Source: Prevotella sp. (GTDB taxonomy: Bacteria > Bacteroidota > Bacteroidia > Bacteroidales > Bacteroidaceae). From it: a stretch of DNA of 64,000 nucleotides. The notes below the pieces were generated by a model, which worked only from the letters and a program-made list of their open reading frames with translations, was not told where the DNA came from and did no database searches. The position numbers and the translations under genes were made by a program. Where the stretch lies: NCBI GenBank assembly GCA_016291495.1, contig JAEEXI010000001.1:1-64000 (forward strand). Reading direction: 5' to 3'. Of this stretch, positions 41,401 through 50,283 are shown piece by piece (positions within the stretch are counted from its first letter, which is position 1; every line of letters starts with the position of its first letter).

Positions 41401-43127
41401 ATGCCCATGCCGTGGAGGCCCGTCTGTTGAGGGACGACGTAGAGATTGGTCTCTTGAGCGGAACCTATTATAATGAAGGCAAGGGAGCCCTCGATGCCAC
41501 GTTGCAGCTGACCCGCTTCCCATTGGCTTTGGTCAACGGTTTCGTGCCCGACCAGATCGTCGGTCTGGAAGGCTATGGCGAGGGAAAACTGACCATCAAG
41601 GGACCTTTGAACACTCCGCAGGTTGACGGTGAGGTCTATCTGGACTCCTCCTATCTGGTGAGTATCCCTTACGGCATGCGCATGCGTTTCGACAACGACC
41701 CCGTCCGTATAGTGGGCTCCAACCTGCTGTTTGAGAATTTCTCCCTCTATGCCTATAACGACAACCCGCTGACCCTCATGGGAAGTATCAATTTCGGTGA
41801 TCTCGACCGTATTATGGTTGACCTCCGCATGCGAGCCAAGGACTTCCAGATTATCGGAGAGAAGGAGAATCCCAACAGTATTGCCTATGGAAAGGCCTTC
41901 GTGGACTTCTACGGCAGGATGCAGGGACTGTTGGACAATCTGAATATGCGAGGACGGTTGAACGTGTTGGGTTCGACGGATATGAGCTATGTGCTGCGTG
42001 ACACCCCGTTATCGACCGATAACCATCTGGAGGAGCTGGTGAAGTTTACCGACTTCAGCGATACGGCACAGGTGGTTGTGGAACGTCCTTCGCTGACAGG
42101 TTTTAACATGGACCTGACGGTGGAGGTGTCGAAGGGCGCCCATATCATGGCCTATCTGAATACCGACCACTCCAATTATATTGACCTGATGGGCGGCGGA
42201 ACGTTGCGTTTGCAGTACACGCCTATTGACAACCTGCAACTGCGTGGTCGCTATACCTTGTCGAACGGTGAGATGAAGTATTCGCTGCACGTCATCCCGT
42301 TGAAGACTTTCACGATCCAGGACGGCTCGTATATCGAGTTTACTGGTGAACCGATGAATCCTACGTTGAACATCACGGCAACAGAGCGTGTCCGTTCCAC
42401 AGTAACCAACAGCAGCGGGGTAGGGCGTAGCGTGGAGTTTGATTGTGGCGTGATCATCACCCAGACCCTCAAGCAGATGGGACTGGAATTCACGCTGGAT
42501 GCTCCGGAGGATATGCAGTTGCATAGTGAGTTGCAGGCAATGGGTGTGGAACAGCGTGGCAAGCTCGCCGTGACGATGCTGACGACGGGAATGTATCTTG
42601 CCGACGGTAACACAGGAGCCTTCTCCATGAACTCGGCACTCAGCTCGTTCCTGAACTCGGAGATCAGTTCCATCACAGGAAATGCCCTGCGCACCCTTGA
42701 CCTCTCGTTCGGTATGGATAACTCCACCGACGCATCAGGTGCCATGCATACCGACTACTCGTTTAAGTTTGCCAAGCGCTTCATGAACAACCGACTGAAG
42801 ATTACGGTCGGCGGTAAGGTGTCGACGGGTGCGGAGTTGCAGCAGCGTAACAACTCGTTCTTTGACAATGTATCGCTGGAATACCGCCTCGACAAGACGG
42901 CCAATAAGTTTATCACCTTGTATTACCAGAATAACAGCTACGACTGGCTGGACGGTTATACCCAGAAGTATGGAGGCGGCTTCACATGGAGGCGTTCATT
43001 ACAGAATTTCTGGGATATCTTCCGTTTTAAGGATACGACTCCTCAGAGGACACCGAGACCCATGAACGCTCCGAGTACCCAGATTCCTACTGACTCCCTA
43101 AAGACTGAAAACAATGAAAAGAAATAA
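38493..43127 (+). CDS. tamB: Translocation and assembly module protein TamB
   Basis: From the ATG at 38493 the protein is 1544 aa: MKKALWWILGILLSPVVLFL forms one N-terminal membrane anchor, followed by AsmA-like sequence (VAAIASEKTGMEISVDHVDL) and very long repeated beta structure. The C-terminal region (about 1080-1480: GEGKLTIKGPLNTPQVDGEV, LGSTDMSYVLRD, GGTLRLQYTPIDNLQLRGRY, LTIxG-like patterns) is the DUF490/TamB domain. It spans the periplasm and moves lipids or helps assemble outer-membrane proteins. The next gene, overlapping by 14 nt, encodes its outer-membrane partner TamL. The ATG sits in the stop of the pseudouridine synthase gene. Confidence 0.92.
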   Translation: MKKALWWILGILLSPVVLFLLLTALLYFPPFQNWAVDKVAAIASEKTGMEISVDHVDLSFPLDLGIDGFRIVQQPDTIADVERMVVDVQLLPLLKQKVIINELEVNDAKFNTAQFVDAARVKGQFKRLALSSRGIDLDQQTVEVNGARLEDARVDIMLNDSVPEDTTTSENHWKIWADSLRIIRSDVALHMPGDTMSVKARFGSLVAREGDIDLDTQTYQIASVDWLDGSLQYDQNFEPRIEGLDYNHIDLQQVNIGVDSVYYHDPTARLVMRTVQLKEKSGLQVTDLTGAIALENGKIRLPKMRLKTPDSDVEMELDLPLSLMAKINPGKMRMRLNAQLGKQDLMRFMGGMPQSFQQRWPNYPLSVKGSVNGNTDYMEFDGLDVSLPTAFHATATGFAANVTDPKRLRAKVQFKARTEDLGFITGMLPKDVQRDYRIPRGITAEGLVRADGAQYFADVVMCEGKGMVKAKGNFNADAMRYDATLNIRDLNLHHFMPHDSIYTVSADVKAKGQGTDIFSPRTTLQADAKIQHLHYGSYNLSNMTAMADVRNGRAHATLTGDNPLLNGTVGLDALMDKRKFNGTVTADLAQLDLYKLRLFDNPLTIGLCGHVDVNSDLDKTHYVSGLISDLTIRDSAKTYRPQDIGVLVNLRADTTYARIQSGDFIVKVDASGHYEQLLRQLTILGDSAMAQYDKKIIDQPALRRLLPTMKLHVESRKDNPIATLLKSGSDLEFKEMLFDLSTSVETGVNGNGYVHSLIYDGTRLDTITFRLTQRTQHLSFGGQIRNNKRNPQFVFNALFDGVLQERGATMGVRYFDSENKMGARIGAQAEMVDSGIRLHLVPDRPTLGYKEFALNKDNFVFLGADRKVKAKIDLIADDGTGVKIYSDESDPTALQDITVSLNRFNLGEVTSVLPYVPRMTGILNGDYHVVQHETGRFSMVSDMAVQNMTYEKSPIGNVSTELVYLQKENDAHAVEARLLRDDVEIGLLSGTYYNEGKGALDATLQLTRFPLALVNGFVPDQIVGLEGYGEGKLTIKGPLNTPQVDGEVYLDSSYLVSIPYGMRMRFDNDPVRIVGSNLLFENFSLYAYNDNPLTLMGSINFGDLDRIMVDLRMRAKDFQIIGEKENPNSIAYGKAFVDFYGRMQGLLDNLNMRGRLNVLGSTDMSYVLRDTPLSTDNHLEELVKFTDFSDTAQVVVERPSLTGFNMDLTVEVSKGAHIMAYLNTDHSNYIDLMGGGTLRLQYTPIDNLQLRGRYTLSNGEMKYSLHVIPLKTFTIQDGSYIEFTGEPMNPTLNITATERVRSTVTNSSGVGRSVEFDCGVIITQTLKQMGLEFTLDAPEDMQLHSELQAMGVEQRGKLAVTMLTTGMYLADGNTGAFSMNSALSSFLNSEISSITGNALRTLDLSFGMDNSTDASGAMHTDYSFKFAKRFMNNRLKITVGGKVSTGAELQQRNNSFFDNVSLEYRLDKTANKFITLYYQNNSYDWLDGYTQKYGGGFTWRRSLQNFWDIFRFKDTTPQRTPRPMNAPSTQIPTDSLKTENNEKK

Positions 43128-45474
43128 AACCAGCTATTGGCTGTTGGCTATAGGCGTTTTGCTGCTGTCATCCTGTTCGATGACGAAGAATATCCCCGAG
43201 GACGACCAGCTCTTTACTGGACTGACAAAGATTACCTATGAGAACTATGAGAAGAACGACAACTTCGTCCAGACCCAGGAGGAGGTGGAGGCCGCCCTTG
43301 CCACAGCTCCCAATGGTTCTATCTTTGGCAGCAGTTACCATCGGATGCCTTTCTCTTTCGGTTTGTCGGTATGGAACGCATACGCCCATAAGGACACCAA
43401 GTTTGCCAAGTGGATGACGAAGGCTTTTGGCAAGCAGCCGGTACTGATGTCATGGGTGAATCCGGAGCTGCGCTCTTCTGTGGCACGTTCGGTATTACGC
43501 AACCACGGTTATTTCAACGGACAAGTAAGTTTCGAGACTGTCCAGCAGAAGAATCCCAAGACGGCGAAGATCGGGTACACGGTGAATCTCGGACGACTCT
43601 ATACACTCGACAGTGTCGGCTATTTCGGTTTCCCTGCCGGGGCAGACAGCTTGATACATGAGACGCTCGATGAGGCGCTGATTCACAGAGGCGATCCTTT
43701 TGTGGTGGCTAATCTCGATGCAGAGCGCAACCGTGTCAGTATGTTGTTGCGCAACAACGGCTATTATTATTACCAGCCAAGCTATGCCTCCTACCTGGCT
43801 GATACCTTTGTCGTTGACGGTAAGGCGCAGTTGCGCTTCCAGCTGGCGAAGGATGTCCCAGAGCAGGCGCTGCATAAGTGGTATATCGGACGGGTCAATA
43901 TCAATATGCGCAAGACTTTCATGGAGCAGCTGACCGACTCGATCCACCGTCGTTATTTCACGGTACGCTTCTCGGGTAAGAAACCGCCCATCCGTACCCG
44001 TGTGCTGATGGCAGACATGAAGATACGTCCCCGTCAGCTGTATAGCTATGACAACTATCTCCAGTCGGTCAACAAGCTCAATGCCATGGGATTGTTCTCC
44101 TCGACAGACTTCGTGTTTACACCCCGTGACACCACAGCGACATGTGACACCTTGGATCTGACTCTTAACTGTGTGTTTGACAAACCGTGGGACTTCTATA
44201 TTGAGACGAACTTCAACGCCCGTACCAATGGACGTGTAGGACCGGAGTTGAAACTGGGTGTCGCTCGTCGTAACGCTTTTCGTGGCGGTGAGAAGATAGA
44301 TGTCAACCTGCATGGCTCCTATGAGTGGGCGACACATGGCGGCTCGTCGATGAACAACTATGAGTATGGTGCCGACGCCAGCATCGAGTTCCCACGTATC
44401 ATTGCTCCCTTCTTTGGCGGCAATCGTGTGCGCCGTGACGAACAGGGGCGTGTCATCCGCCGTCGTCGTTTTTACTCCACACCGCTGACTATCGCCAAGG
44501 TCTCTACGGATATCATCTATCGCCCAGACTATTACAAGATGCATGTGGTTAGCGGCGAGTGGACCTACCGTTGGCAGACCTCTGCGCAGAGTCGTCATGA
44601 GTTCTCGCCATTGACCGTCAAGTATCAGTATATGAACAGTCATACGGATGCTTTTGATGAACTGGTGAAGAAAAATCCGTATCTGGCAGCCACCATGCAG
44701 GACTATTTCGTGCCGGAGATGCGCTATACCTATATCTACACCAGTCCGGCGAATAAGTTGCATCCCATCCGATGGGAGACTACCCTTGCCGAGTCGGGTA
44801 ATCTGGTGTCGCTGGCCTATATGATCGGCGGCAGGAGCTGGAACGAGAAAAACAAGCAGTTGTTTAAGAACCCGTATTCCCAGTTTATCAAGATTGAGAC
44901 AGACTTCACCAAGACGTGGACGCTGAGCAGTGCATCACAGTTGGTGGGACATCTGAATGCCGGATATACATGGATTTATGGTAACAGCGAAAGTCTTCCC
45001 AGTGCAGAGATGTTTTATGTAGGCGGTGCCAATAGCATTCGTGCCTTTCCTGTGCGTGGTGTGGGACCGGGAAGTATCCAGTCCTTTGGCGACAAGGCGT
45101 ATGACTATCTCTTGCGTAATGGCAGTATCAAGTTCGTGGCTAACCTGGAGTATCGCCGCCGTCTCTTCGGCAACTTCTATGGCGCTGTGTTCCTCGATGC
45201 TGGTAATGTGTGGACACCGTCTGACGACACTTATGATGACAAGGAAGCGGAAGAAGCATTTTCTGGAGGAAGTTTCCATTTCAAGAACTTTTTCCGTGAA
45301 CTGGCTTTGGGAACGGGTATCGGTATCCGCTACGACCTCGACTTCCTGATTCTGCGTCTTGACTGGGGTATCGGTCTGCACACGCCCTATGATACAGGCA
45401 AGTCTGGCTACTTCAATATCGGTAGCTTTAAGGATGCCCAGACACTCCATTTCGCCATTGGCTATCCATTCTGA
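43114..45474 (+). CDS. tamL: TamL, lipoprotein Omp85-family outer-membrane protein
   Basis: The 786-aa protein has a lipoprotein signal (LLAIGVLLLSSC, Cys21) followed by MTKNIPEDDQLFTG, the usual start of TamL, the Bacteroidota TamA variant. POTRA-like segments follow (about 130-330: VRSVLRNHGYFNGQVSFE, SMLLRNNGYYYY), then a C-terminal barrel with NSIRAFPVRGVGPGS (lid-lock-type motif near 640), LEYRRRLFGNFYGAVFLDAG and a last strand ending in GYPF. With TamB it forms an envelope-spanning assembly complex. Confidence 0.9.
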   Translation: MKRNKTSYWLLAIGVLLLSSCSMTKNIPEDDQLFTGLTKITYENYEKNDNFVQTQEEVEAALATAPNGSIFGSSYHRMPFSFGLSVWNAYAHKDTKFAKWMTKAFGKQPVLMSWVNPELRSSVARSVLRNHGYFNGQVSFETVQQKNPKTAKIGYTVNLGRLYTLDSVGYFGFPAGADSLIHETLDEALIHRGDPFVVANLDAERNRVSMLLRNNGYYYYQPSYASYLADTFVVDGKAQLRFQLAKDVPEQALHKWYIGRVNINMRKTFMEQLTDSIHRRYFTVRFSGKKPPIRTRVLMADMKIRPRQLYSYDNYLQSVNKLNAMGLFSSTDFVFTPRDTTATCDTLDLTLNCVFDKPWDFYIETNFNARTNGRVGPELKLGVARRNAFRGGEKIDVNLHGSYEWATHGGSSMNNYEYGADASIEFPRIIAPFFGGNRVRRDEQGRVIRRRRFYSTPLTIAKVSTDIIYRPDYYKMHVVSGEWTYRWQTSAQSRHEFSPLTVKYQYMNSHTDAFDELVKKNPYLAATMQDYFVPEMRYTYIYTSPANKLHPIRWETTLAESGNLVSLAYMIGGRSWNEKNKQLFKNPYSQFIKIETDFTKTWTLSSASQLVGHLNAGYTWIYGNSESLPSAEMFYVGGANSIRAFPVRGVGPGSIQSFGDKAYDYLLRNGSIKFVANLEYRRRLFGNFYGAVFLDAGNVWTPSDDTYDDKEAEEAFSGGSFHFKNFFRELALGTGIGIRYDLDFLILRLDWGIGLHTPYDTGKSGYFNIGSFKDAQTLHFAIGYPF

Positions 45475-45493
45475 TGAAAAAATTAGGTATTTG

Positions 45494-45525
45494 TTTGGTT
45501 ATTTGCTTGATTATTCGTAACTTTG
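45494..45525 (+). promoter_or_regulatory. Promoter of infC-rpmI-rplT
   Basis: TTTG at 45494-45497 and TAACTTTG at 45518-45525 are 20 nt apart. The leader to the infC ATG is about 30 nt, too short for a large riboswitch-like structure. Confidence 0.65.
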
Positions 45526-45563
45526 CACCCAATTTGGAAAAAATAGAGTCGAAAAGATAGTCG

Positions 45564-46262
45564 ATGAAGAATGACAACATGAAGAATCAGTACCGCATCA
45601 ACGAGCAGATTCGTGTTCGTGAGGTACGTATTGTTGGGGAAGGTGACAGCATGGTTGTTCCTACCCGTCAGGCATTGGATATGGCACATGAGCAGGGCGT
45701 TGACCTTGTGGAGATTTCGCCGAATGCAAATCCACCTGTATGTCGCTTGATTGACTATTCTAAGTTCCTCTACCAGCAGAAGAAGCGCCAGAAGGAAATG
45801 AAGGCGAAGCAGGTGAAGGTAGAGGTGAAAGAGATTCGTTTCGGACCTCAGACCGATGAGCACGACTATCAGTTCAAACTCAAGCATGCCAAGGAATTTC
45901 TCGAAGAGGGCAACAAGGTGCGTGCTTATGTGTTCTTCCGTGGTCGTTCCATTCTCTTCAAGGAACAAGGTGAGGTACTCCTGTTACGTTTCGCCAATGA
46001 TTTGGAGGAATATGGTAAGGTAGAGTCGATGCCTTCGCTGGAGGGAAAGAAGATGTTCCTCTATCTGGCTCCTAAGAAAGCCGGTGTTGCCAAGAAGAGT
46101 CAGCAGGCCCGCGACCGTGAGGCTTCTGTTACGGAGGCGAAAGAAACAGCAAAGCTGCAAGATGAGCAGACACCATCGAACGGAGGTTTGTTTGCCAATG
46201 CGAAGATCAGTGCCGATGCGCTGAAGAAACTTACGGAGGAAACCGAAGAGGTTGATAGCTAA
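45564..46262 (+). CDS. infC: Translation initiation factor IF-3
   Basis: The 232-aa protein has [35 protein letters not shown] at the N-domain/linker junction and [17 protein letters not shown] in the C-domain, all diagnostic of IF-3. It binds the 30S subunit and checks start-codon pairing. The last 50 residues (after [11 protein letters not shown]) form an Ala/Glu/Lys-rich extension beyond the usual bacterial length of about 180, common in this phylum. The start is an ordinary ATG. It leads the conserved infC-rpmI-rplT cluster. Confidence 0.97.
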   Translation: MKNDNMKNQYRINEQIRVREVRIVGEGDSMVVPTRQALDMAHEQGVDLVEISPNANPPVCRLIDYSKFLYQQKKRQKEMKAKQVKVEVKEIRFGPQTDEHDYQFKLKHAKEFLEEGNKVRAYVFFRGRSILFKEQGEVLLLRFANDLEEYGKVESMPSLEGKKMFLYLAPKKAGVAKKSQQARDREASVTEAKETAKLQDEQTPSNGGLFANAKISADALKKLTEETEEVDS

Positions 46263-46341
46263 CAGCAAGAAAAGAAAGAAGGCGTCGCGCCCGGTATATG
46301 CGTAGTCGCCGATTATTAATAACAATTTAATTTTTAAAACA

Positions 46342-46539
46342 ATGCCAAAAGTAAAGACAAATTCCGGAGCGAAGAAGAGATTTTCATTCACCGGTACAGG
46401 TAAGGTCAAGAGACACCACGCTTACCACAGTCACATTCTGACGAAGAAGACCAAGAAACAGAAGCGTAACCTTTGTGGTTCAACCATCGTTGACACCTCA
46501 AACATGAAGCAGGTCCGCGACCTGTTGTGTCTCCGTTAA
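46342..46539 (+). CDS. rpmI: 50S ribosomal protein L35
   Basis: The 65-aa basic protein ([39 protein letters not shown]) is a standard L35. It lies 79 nt after infC and 37 nt before rplT. The infC-rpmI gap holds a possible small stem (GGCGTCGCGCCC) that could be a site for L20 feedback, but this is not clear. Confidence 0.97.
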   Translation: MPKVKTNSGAKKRFSFTGTGKVKRHHAYHSHILTKKTKKQKRNLCGSTIVDTSNMKQVRDLLCLR

Positions 46540-46576
46540 TTCACCTATTGTCAAACATTAAAAGTATTAGAAAACT

Positions 46577-46927
46577 ATGCCAAGATCAGTAAATCACGTT
46601 GCATCAAGAGCAAAACGTAAAAGAATTCTGAAACTCACTCGCGGTTACTTTGGTGCCCGCAAGAATGTTTGGACAGTAGCTAAGAACACTTGGGAGAAGG
46701 GTCTTACCTATGCTTATCGCGATCGTAAGAACAAGAAGCGTAACTTCCGTGCCTTGTGGATTCAGCGTATCAACGCTGCCGCACGTCTGGAGGGTATGAG
46801 CTATTCTGTCCTGATGGGTAAACTCGCCAAGGCTGGTATTGAGATTAACCGTAAGGTGCTCGCCGACCTCGCAGTGAATAACCCTGAAGCCTTCAAGGCT
46901 ATCGTTGCAAAAGTTGCGGATAAGTAA
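46577..46927 (+). CDS. rplT: 50S ribosomal protein L20
   Basis: The 116-aa protein ([56 protein letters not shown]) is a full-length L20, an early 23S-binding protein. It ends the infC operon; a terminator follows at 47022-47056. Confidence 0.97.
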   Translation: MPRSVNHVASRAKRKRILKLTRGYFGARKNVWTVAKNTWEKGLTYAYRDRKNKKRNFRALWIQRINAAARLEGMSYSVLMGKLAKAGIEINRKVLADLAVNNPEAFKAIVAKVADK

Positions 46928-47021
46928 GAGAAGAATCGAACGTGTTTGAATTCTTCCGAGCGAGAGCAAGTTCGAGCGAAGCTCAAAGTGAAGTAAATCT
47001 ATCCGATACGGAATGAAGAAA

Positions 47022-47056
47022 AAGTCGCTTTCCCTTTTGGGTTAGCGATTTTTTTT
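47022..47056 (+). terminator. Terminator after rplT
   Basis: TCGCT (47025-47029) pairs with AGCGA (47044-47048), with an inner CCC/GGG, followed by eight T. The next gene's promoter begins directly behind it. Confidence 0.75.
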
Positions 47057-47057
47057 G

Positions 47058-47065
47058 TACCTTTG
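47058..47065 (+). promoter_or_regulatory. -7 box with near-leaderless GTG start
   Basis: TACCTTTG ends 5 nt before the GTG at 47071, so the transcript should start at or beside the initiation codon. It overlaps the end of the rplT terminator T-tract. Confidence 0.55.
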
Positions 47066-47070
47066 AATCC

Positions 47071-48030
47071 GTGAAACAAATCCTGGTTGTCATATTCATC
47101 TTGATGGGACTGCCTGTCTCTGCGCAGTTCCTGCATGAGGGGGATACTATTGCCATCATCTCTCCGTCAAGTGCCACCGATACGGCTACAATCGGTGGTG
47201 GTATCCGTACTTTGGAACGATGGGGGTTCCATACGGTGGTAGGGCGTCATGCACTAAAGGATTACCGTGGCTTTGCCGGAACCATCGAAGAGCGTAGGGC
47301 CGACTTGTTGTGGGCTTTAACCGAACCGAGCGTGAAGGCGATTATGTGTTCCCGTGGCGGTGACGGTGCTGTTCATCTGTTGTGTGGCCTGTCACCGAAG
47401 GTCTTCAAACGATATCCCAAACTGCTTATCGGTTTCAGTGATATCACCGCCTTGCTCTCTGCAGAGGCTTCCGCCGGTAATATTGGCATTCATGGCTCGA
47501 TGTGTCATGCCATCAATACCTATGAAGGGAATGATACCGTCAGTCAGGCTCTGCGCCGTATGATGATGGGCGACTTGCCCGTATACCGCATTCCGCATCA
47601 CTCGTTGGATCAGTCTGGTAAGGCAAAAGGTATCCTTGTAGGTGGTAATATGTCGGTACTGCATGGATTGGCAGGCTCAGTCTATGATCCCCTGAACCTG
47701 CCAGACATCATTCTCTTTCTGGAAGATACGGGAGAGGGGATGACCAAAGTCGACCGCATGTTGCATAACATTGAGGTACGTGGTCTGATGTCACATGTCA
47801 AGGGTATTATCATCGGCCAGTTTACCAATTATAAACGAGTGCCTAATACTTTTCCAGACATGTACTATATGTTCCATGAATACCTGCGGAAATATCCTAT
47901 TCCCGTATGTTATGATTTCCCTGTGGGGCATGCCCATCTGCGCAACTTCCCGATGCTGGTAGGAAGTGTCGTTATATTAGAGGTTGGCGGTGAGGGGACG
48001 ACACTTACTTTCTCATCCCCTTCATACTGA
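47071..48030 (+). CDS. S66-family LD-carboxypeptidase
   Basis: The 319-aa protein starts with GTG and a signal peptide (MKQILVVIFILMGLPVSA). The S66 layout is complete: DTIAIISPSS, MCSRGGDGA, the nucleophile elbow IGFSDITALL with Ser123, LFLEDTGEG with Glu218 and FPVGHAHLRN with His287, giving the Ser-Glu-His triad. The enzyme removes the terminal D-Ala from muramoyl tetrapeptides or acts on related LD bonds; the signal peptide puts it in the periplasm rather than the cytoplasm like E. coli LdcA. Its last 26 nt overlap the tex gene on the other strand. Confidence 0.88.
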   Translation: MKQILVVIFILMGLPVSAQFLHEGDTIAIISPSSATDTATIGGGIRTLERWGFHTVVGRHALKDYRGFAGTIEERRADLLWALTEPSVKAIMCSRGGDGAVHLLCGLSPKVFKRYPKLLIGFSDITALLSAEASAGNIGIHGSMCHAINTYEGNDTVSQALRRMMMGDLPVYRIPHHSLDQSGKAKGILVGGNMSVLHGLAGSVYDPLNLPDIILFLEDTGEGMTKVDRMLHNIEVRGLMSHVKGIIIGQFTNYKRVPNTFPDMYYMFHEYLRKYPIPVCYDFPVGHAHLRNFPMLVGSVVILEVGGEGTTLTFSSPSY

Positions 48031-50164
48031 GAGAGATACGGTTTCTGCGGAGGTCAATGCCGATAACCCTTACTTTGACATGCTGATGAAGGTGAACCAC
48101 CTTCGTGGGGTCGCTGACGTATTTGTCGGCAAGTTGGGAGATGTGTACAAGACCATCCTGATGAACGCCGATATCCACGAAAGCACCGAAGTTGGTAATG
48201 TTTGTCACAATACCAGGAAGTTCCATCCCTTCTTGTAAGTCTTCAACGGTCTGGATACTCGAGTCGAACTCAAACTCCTCAATTTGTTCACGGGGGTCAC
48301 GACCGGGTTTATCCAGCTCCTTCATAATGTCGGTGAGGGTGGGGATTCCAATGGAGTCGGTGACATAGCGTTGGATATCAATCTGCCCGCGTTTCTCTTT
48401 ATTGTTAATCAGTTCCTCTATCGTACACTGGCAGTCTTTTGCCATCTGTTCCACGATGCCGTAACTCTCAGGATGGACAGCGCTATTATCAAGTGGATTC
48501 TTGGCATGTGGGATTCGTAGGAAACCGGCACACTGCTGATAGGCGGCAGGCCCGAGGCGTGGCACCTTCTTCAGTTGGGTACGACTGGTGAATGCTCCAT
48601 TTTCCTTCCGGTAGTCTATGATGTTCTTTGCCAGGGTAGGCCCCAGTCCACTGACATACATGAGCAGGTGTTGTGATGCTGTGTTGAGGTTGACACCTAC
48701 GAGATTCACACAACTCTCTACCGTCTGATCAAGTGAATGCTTGAGCTTCGTCTGATCCACGTCATGTTGGTATTGTCCTACGCCGATACTCTTAGGATCA
48801 ATCTTCACCAGTTCTGCCAATGGGTCCATTAGACGACGACCAATGCTGACGGCACCACGTACGGTGACATCTTCATCGGGGAATTCGTCACGAGCCACTT
48901 TGGAGGCACTATACACGGAGGCACCATCTTCGCTGACGACGAAGACTTGGGGCTTTCCCTGCTTTCCTGTTTCGCTGGAAAGACAGTCTTCCACAAACTC
49001 CTTGGTCTCACGGCTGGCAGTACCATTTCCTATGGCAATTGCTTCAATATGATATTGCTCCAGCATCTGTTGGACATGAACAGTGGCCTGCATACGATGG
49101 TTGACAGGGGGATGGGGGAAGATGGCCTCATGGTGCAGCAGGTTACCCTGTGCGTCAAGACAAACGACCTTACAACCCGTTCGGAAACCAGGGTCAATGC
49201 CCATCACCCGTTTCTGTCCTAAAGGAGCGCCGAGCAGTAGTTGGCGTAGGTTTTCTGTGAAAACATTAATCGCCTCCTCATCGGCTTTCTCCTTACTGAT
49301 ATTGGAAAACTCCGTCTCAATGGCAGGGCGGAGCAGACGCTTGTAACCATCTTCCACAGCTTCGGCAACTAGGCGTTGACAGGCACCGGTTCCATGAACA
49401 TAATGATGTTGCATGCGACGGATTGCCTCCTCGTCATCAATCGTGATACTGATGCGAAGGAAACCTTCGCTCTCACCCCGACGCATGGCCAGCAGTCGAT
49501 GTGATGAGCAACGCTTTAGGGGCTCCTCCCAGTCGAAATAGTCTGAATACTTTGCTGCCTCGTCAGTATCTTTCTTAGCTTTGACAACTTTAGATACGAT
49601 GAATGCCTCGCGGCGGAAGGCAGCACGGATCTGGTTACGGGAGCCTTCCTCCTCGCTAATCTGTTCGGCGATGATGTCCTGAGCACCCTTCAAAGCTGAG
49701 GCAACATCGGAGACACCGCCTACGACAAAACGCATGGCGGCTTGCTCGGGATGAGGCTCCCGCTGGAGCATTAGCAGTTGGGCTAATGGCTCTAGTCCTT
49801 GTTCGCGAGCTAGTTGGGCACGGGTATGCCGTTTGGGTTTGTATGGCAGGTAGATGTCTTCCAGTACTGTTGCCTCCCAACAGTCATCGATGCGTTTCTG
49901 CAGATCAGCAGTCATCTTTTCCTGTTCTGTAATCGTTTTGACAATTGTCTCCTTTCGTTTGGCTATTTCCTGAAGACGTTCCAAACGGTCGCTGATAGCG
50001 GCAATCTGTATGTCGTCGAGACCACCCGTCCGCTCCTTGCGGTAACGGGAGATGAAGGGAATGGTGCATCCCTCGTCCAATAGCTTCAGCGTGTTTTCCA
50101 CACCATGCTCAGGCAGGTGGAGTTCGCTGGATATCAGTTTCGTAAAAATCCTAATCTGTTCCAT
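48005..50164 (-). CDS. tex: Tex-family RNA-binding protein
   Basis: The 719-aa protein has the Tex order: an N-terminal helical region (HGVENTLKLLDEGCTIPFIS, RYRKERTGGLDDIQI), a YqgF-like RNase H fold (RVMGIDPGFRTGCKVV near 322-337), helix-hairpin-helix motifs (LNTASQHLLMYVSGLGPTLA, QLKKVPRLGPAAYQQCAGF) and a C-terminal S1 domain (about 640-715: GMELPGIVTNITNFGAFVDI, GLVHISQLADKYV). Tex binds nucleic acid and influences transcription and stress survival. A TACTTTTG box lies 8 nt before its ATG. Confidence 0.95.
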   Translation of the reverse strand: MEQIRIFTKLISSELHLPEHGVENTLKLLDEGCTIPFISRYRKERTGGLDDIQIAAISDRLERLQEIAKRKETIVKTITEQEKMTADLQKRIDDCWEATVLEDIYLPYKPKRHTRAQLAREQGLEPLAQLLMLQREPHPEQAAMRFVVGGVSDVASALKGAQDIIAEQISEEEGSRNQIRAAFRREAFIVSKVVKAKKDTDEAAKYSDYFDWEEPLKRCSSHRLLAMRRGESEGFLRISITIDDEEAIRRMQHHYVHGTGACQRLVAEAVEDGYKRLLRPAIETEFSNISKEKADEEAINVFTENLRQLLLGAPLGQKRVMGIDPGFRTGCKVVCLDAQGNLLHHEAIFPHPPVNHRMQATVHVQQMLEQYHIEAIAIGNGTASRETKEFVEDCLSSETGKQGKPQVFVVSEDGASVYSASKVARDEFPDEDVTVRGAVSIGRRLMDPLAELVKIDPKSIGVGQYQHDVDQTKLKHSLDQTVESCVNLVGVNLNTASQHLLMYVSGLGPTLAKNIIDYRKENGAFTSRTQLKKVPRLGPAAYQQCAGFLRIPHAKNPLDNSAVHPESYGIVEQMAKDCQCTIEELINNKEKRGQIDIQRYVTDSIGIPTLTDIMKELDKPGRDPREQIEEFEFDSSIQTVEDLQEGMELPGIVTNITNFGAFVDIGVHQDGLVHISQLADKYVSDPTKVVHLHQHVKVRVIGIDLRRNRISLSMKGMRK

Positions 50165-50171
50165 AACGCTA

Positions 50172-50179
50172 CAAAAGTA
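50172..50179 (-). promoter_or_regulatory. -7 box of tex
   Basis: On the minus strand TACTTTTG ends 7 nt before the tex ATG, again giving an almost leaderless transcript. Confidence 0.5.
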
Positions 50180-50231
50180 CGAAGAATATTTGAGAACGGC
50201 TTCTGGTTCTATCTAATAATTATTAATTTAT

Positions 50232-50262
50232 TTTGCATTCATGCGGAAATATACTAACTTTG
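50232..50262 (+). promoter_or_regulatory. Promoter of the ABC-F gene
   Basis: TTTG (50232-50235), 19 nt, then TAACTTTG (50255-50262) is an exact consensus promoter. The ATG follows 21 nt later. Confidence 0.75.
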
Positions 50263-50283
50263 CATTCCGATATAAGATAGAAT

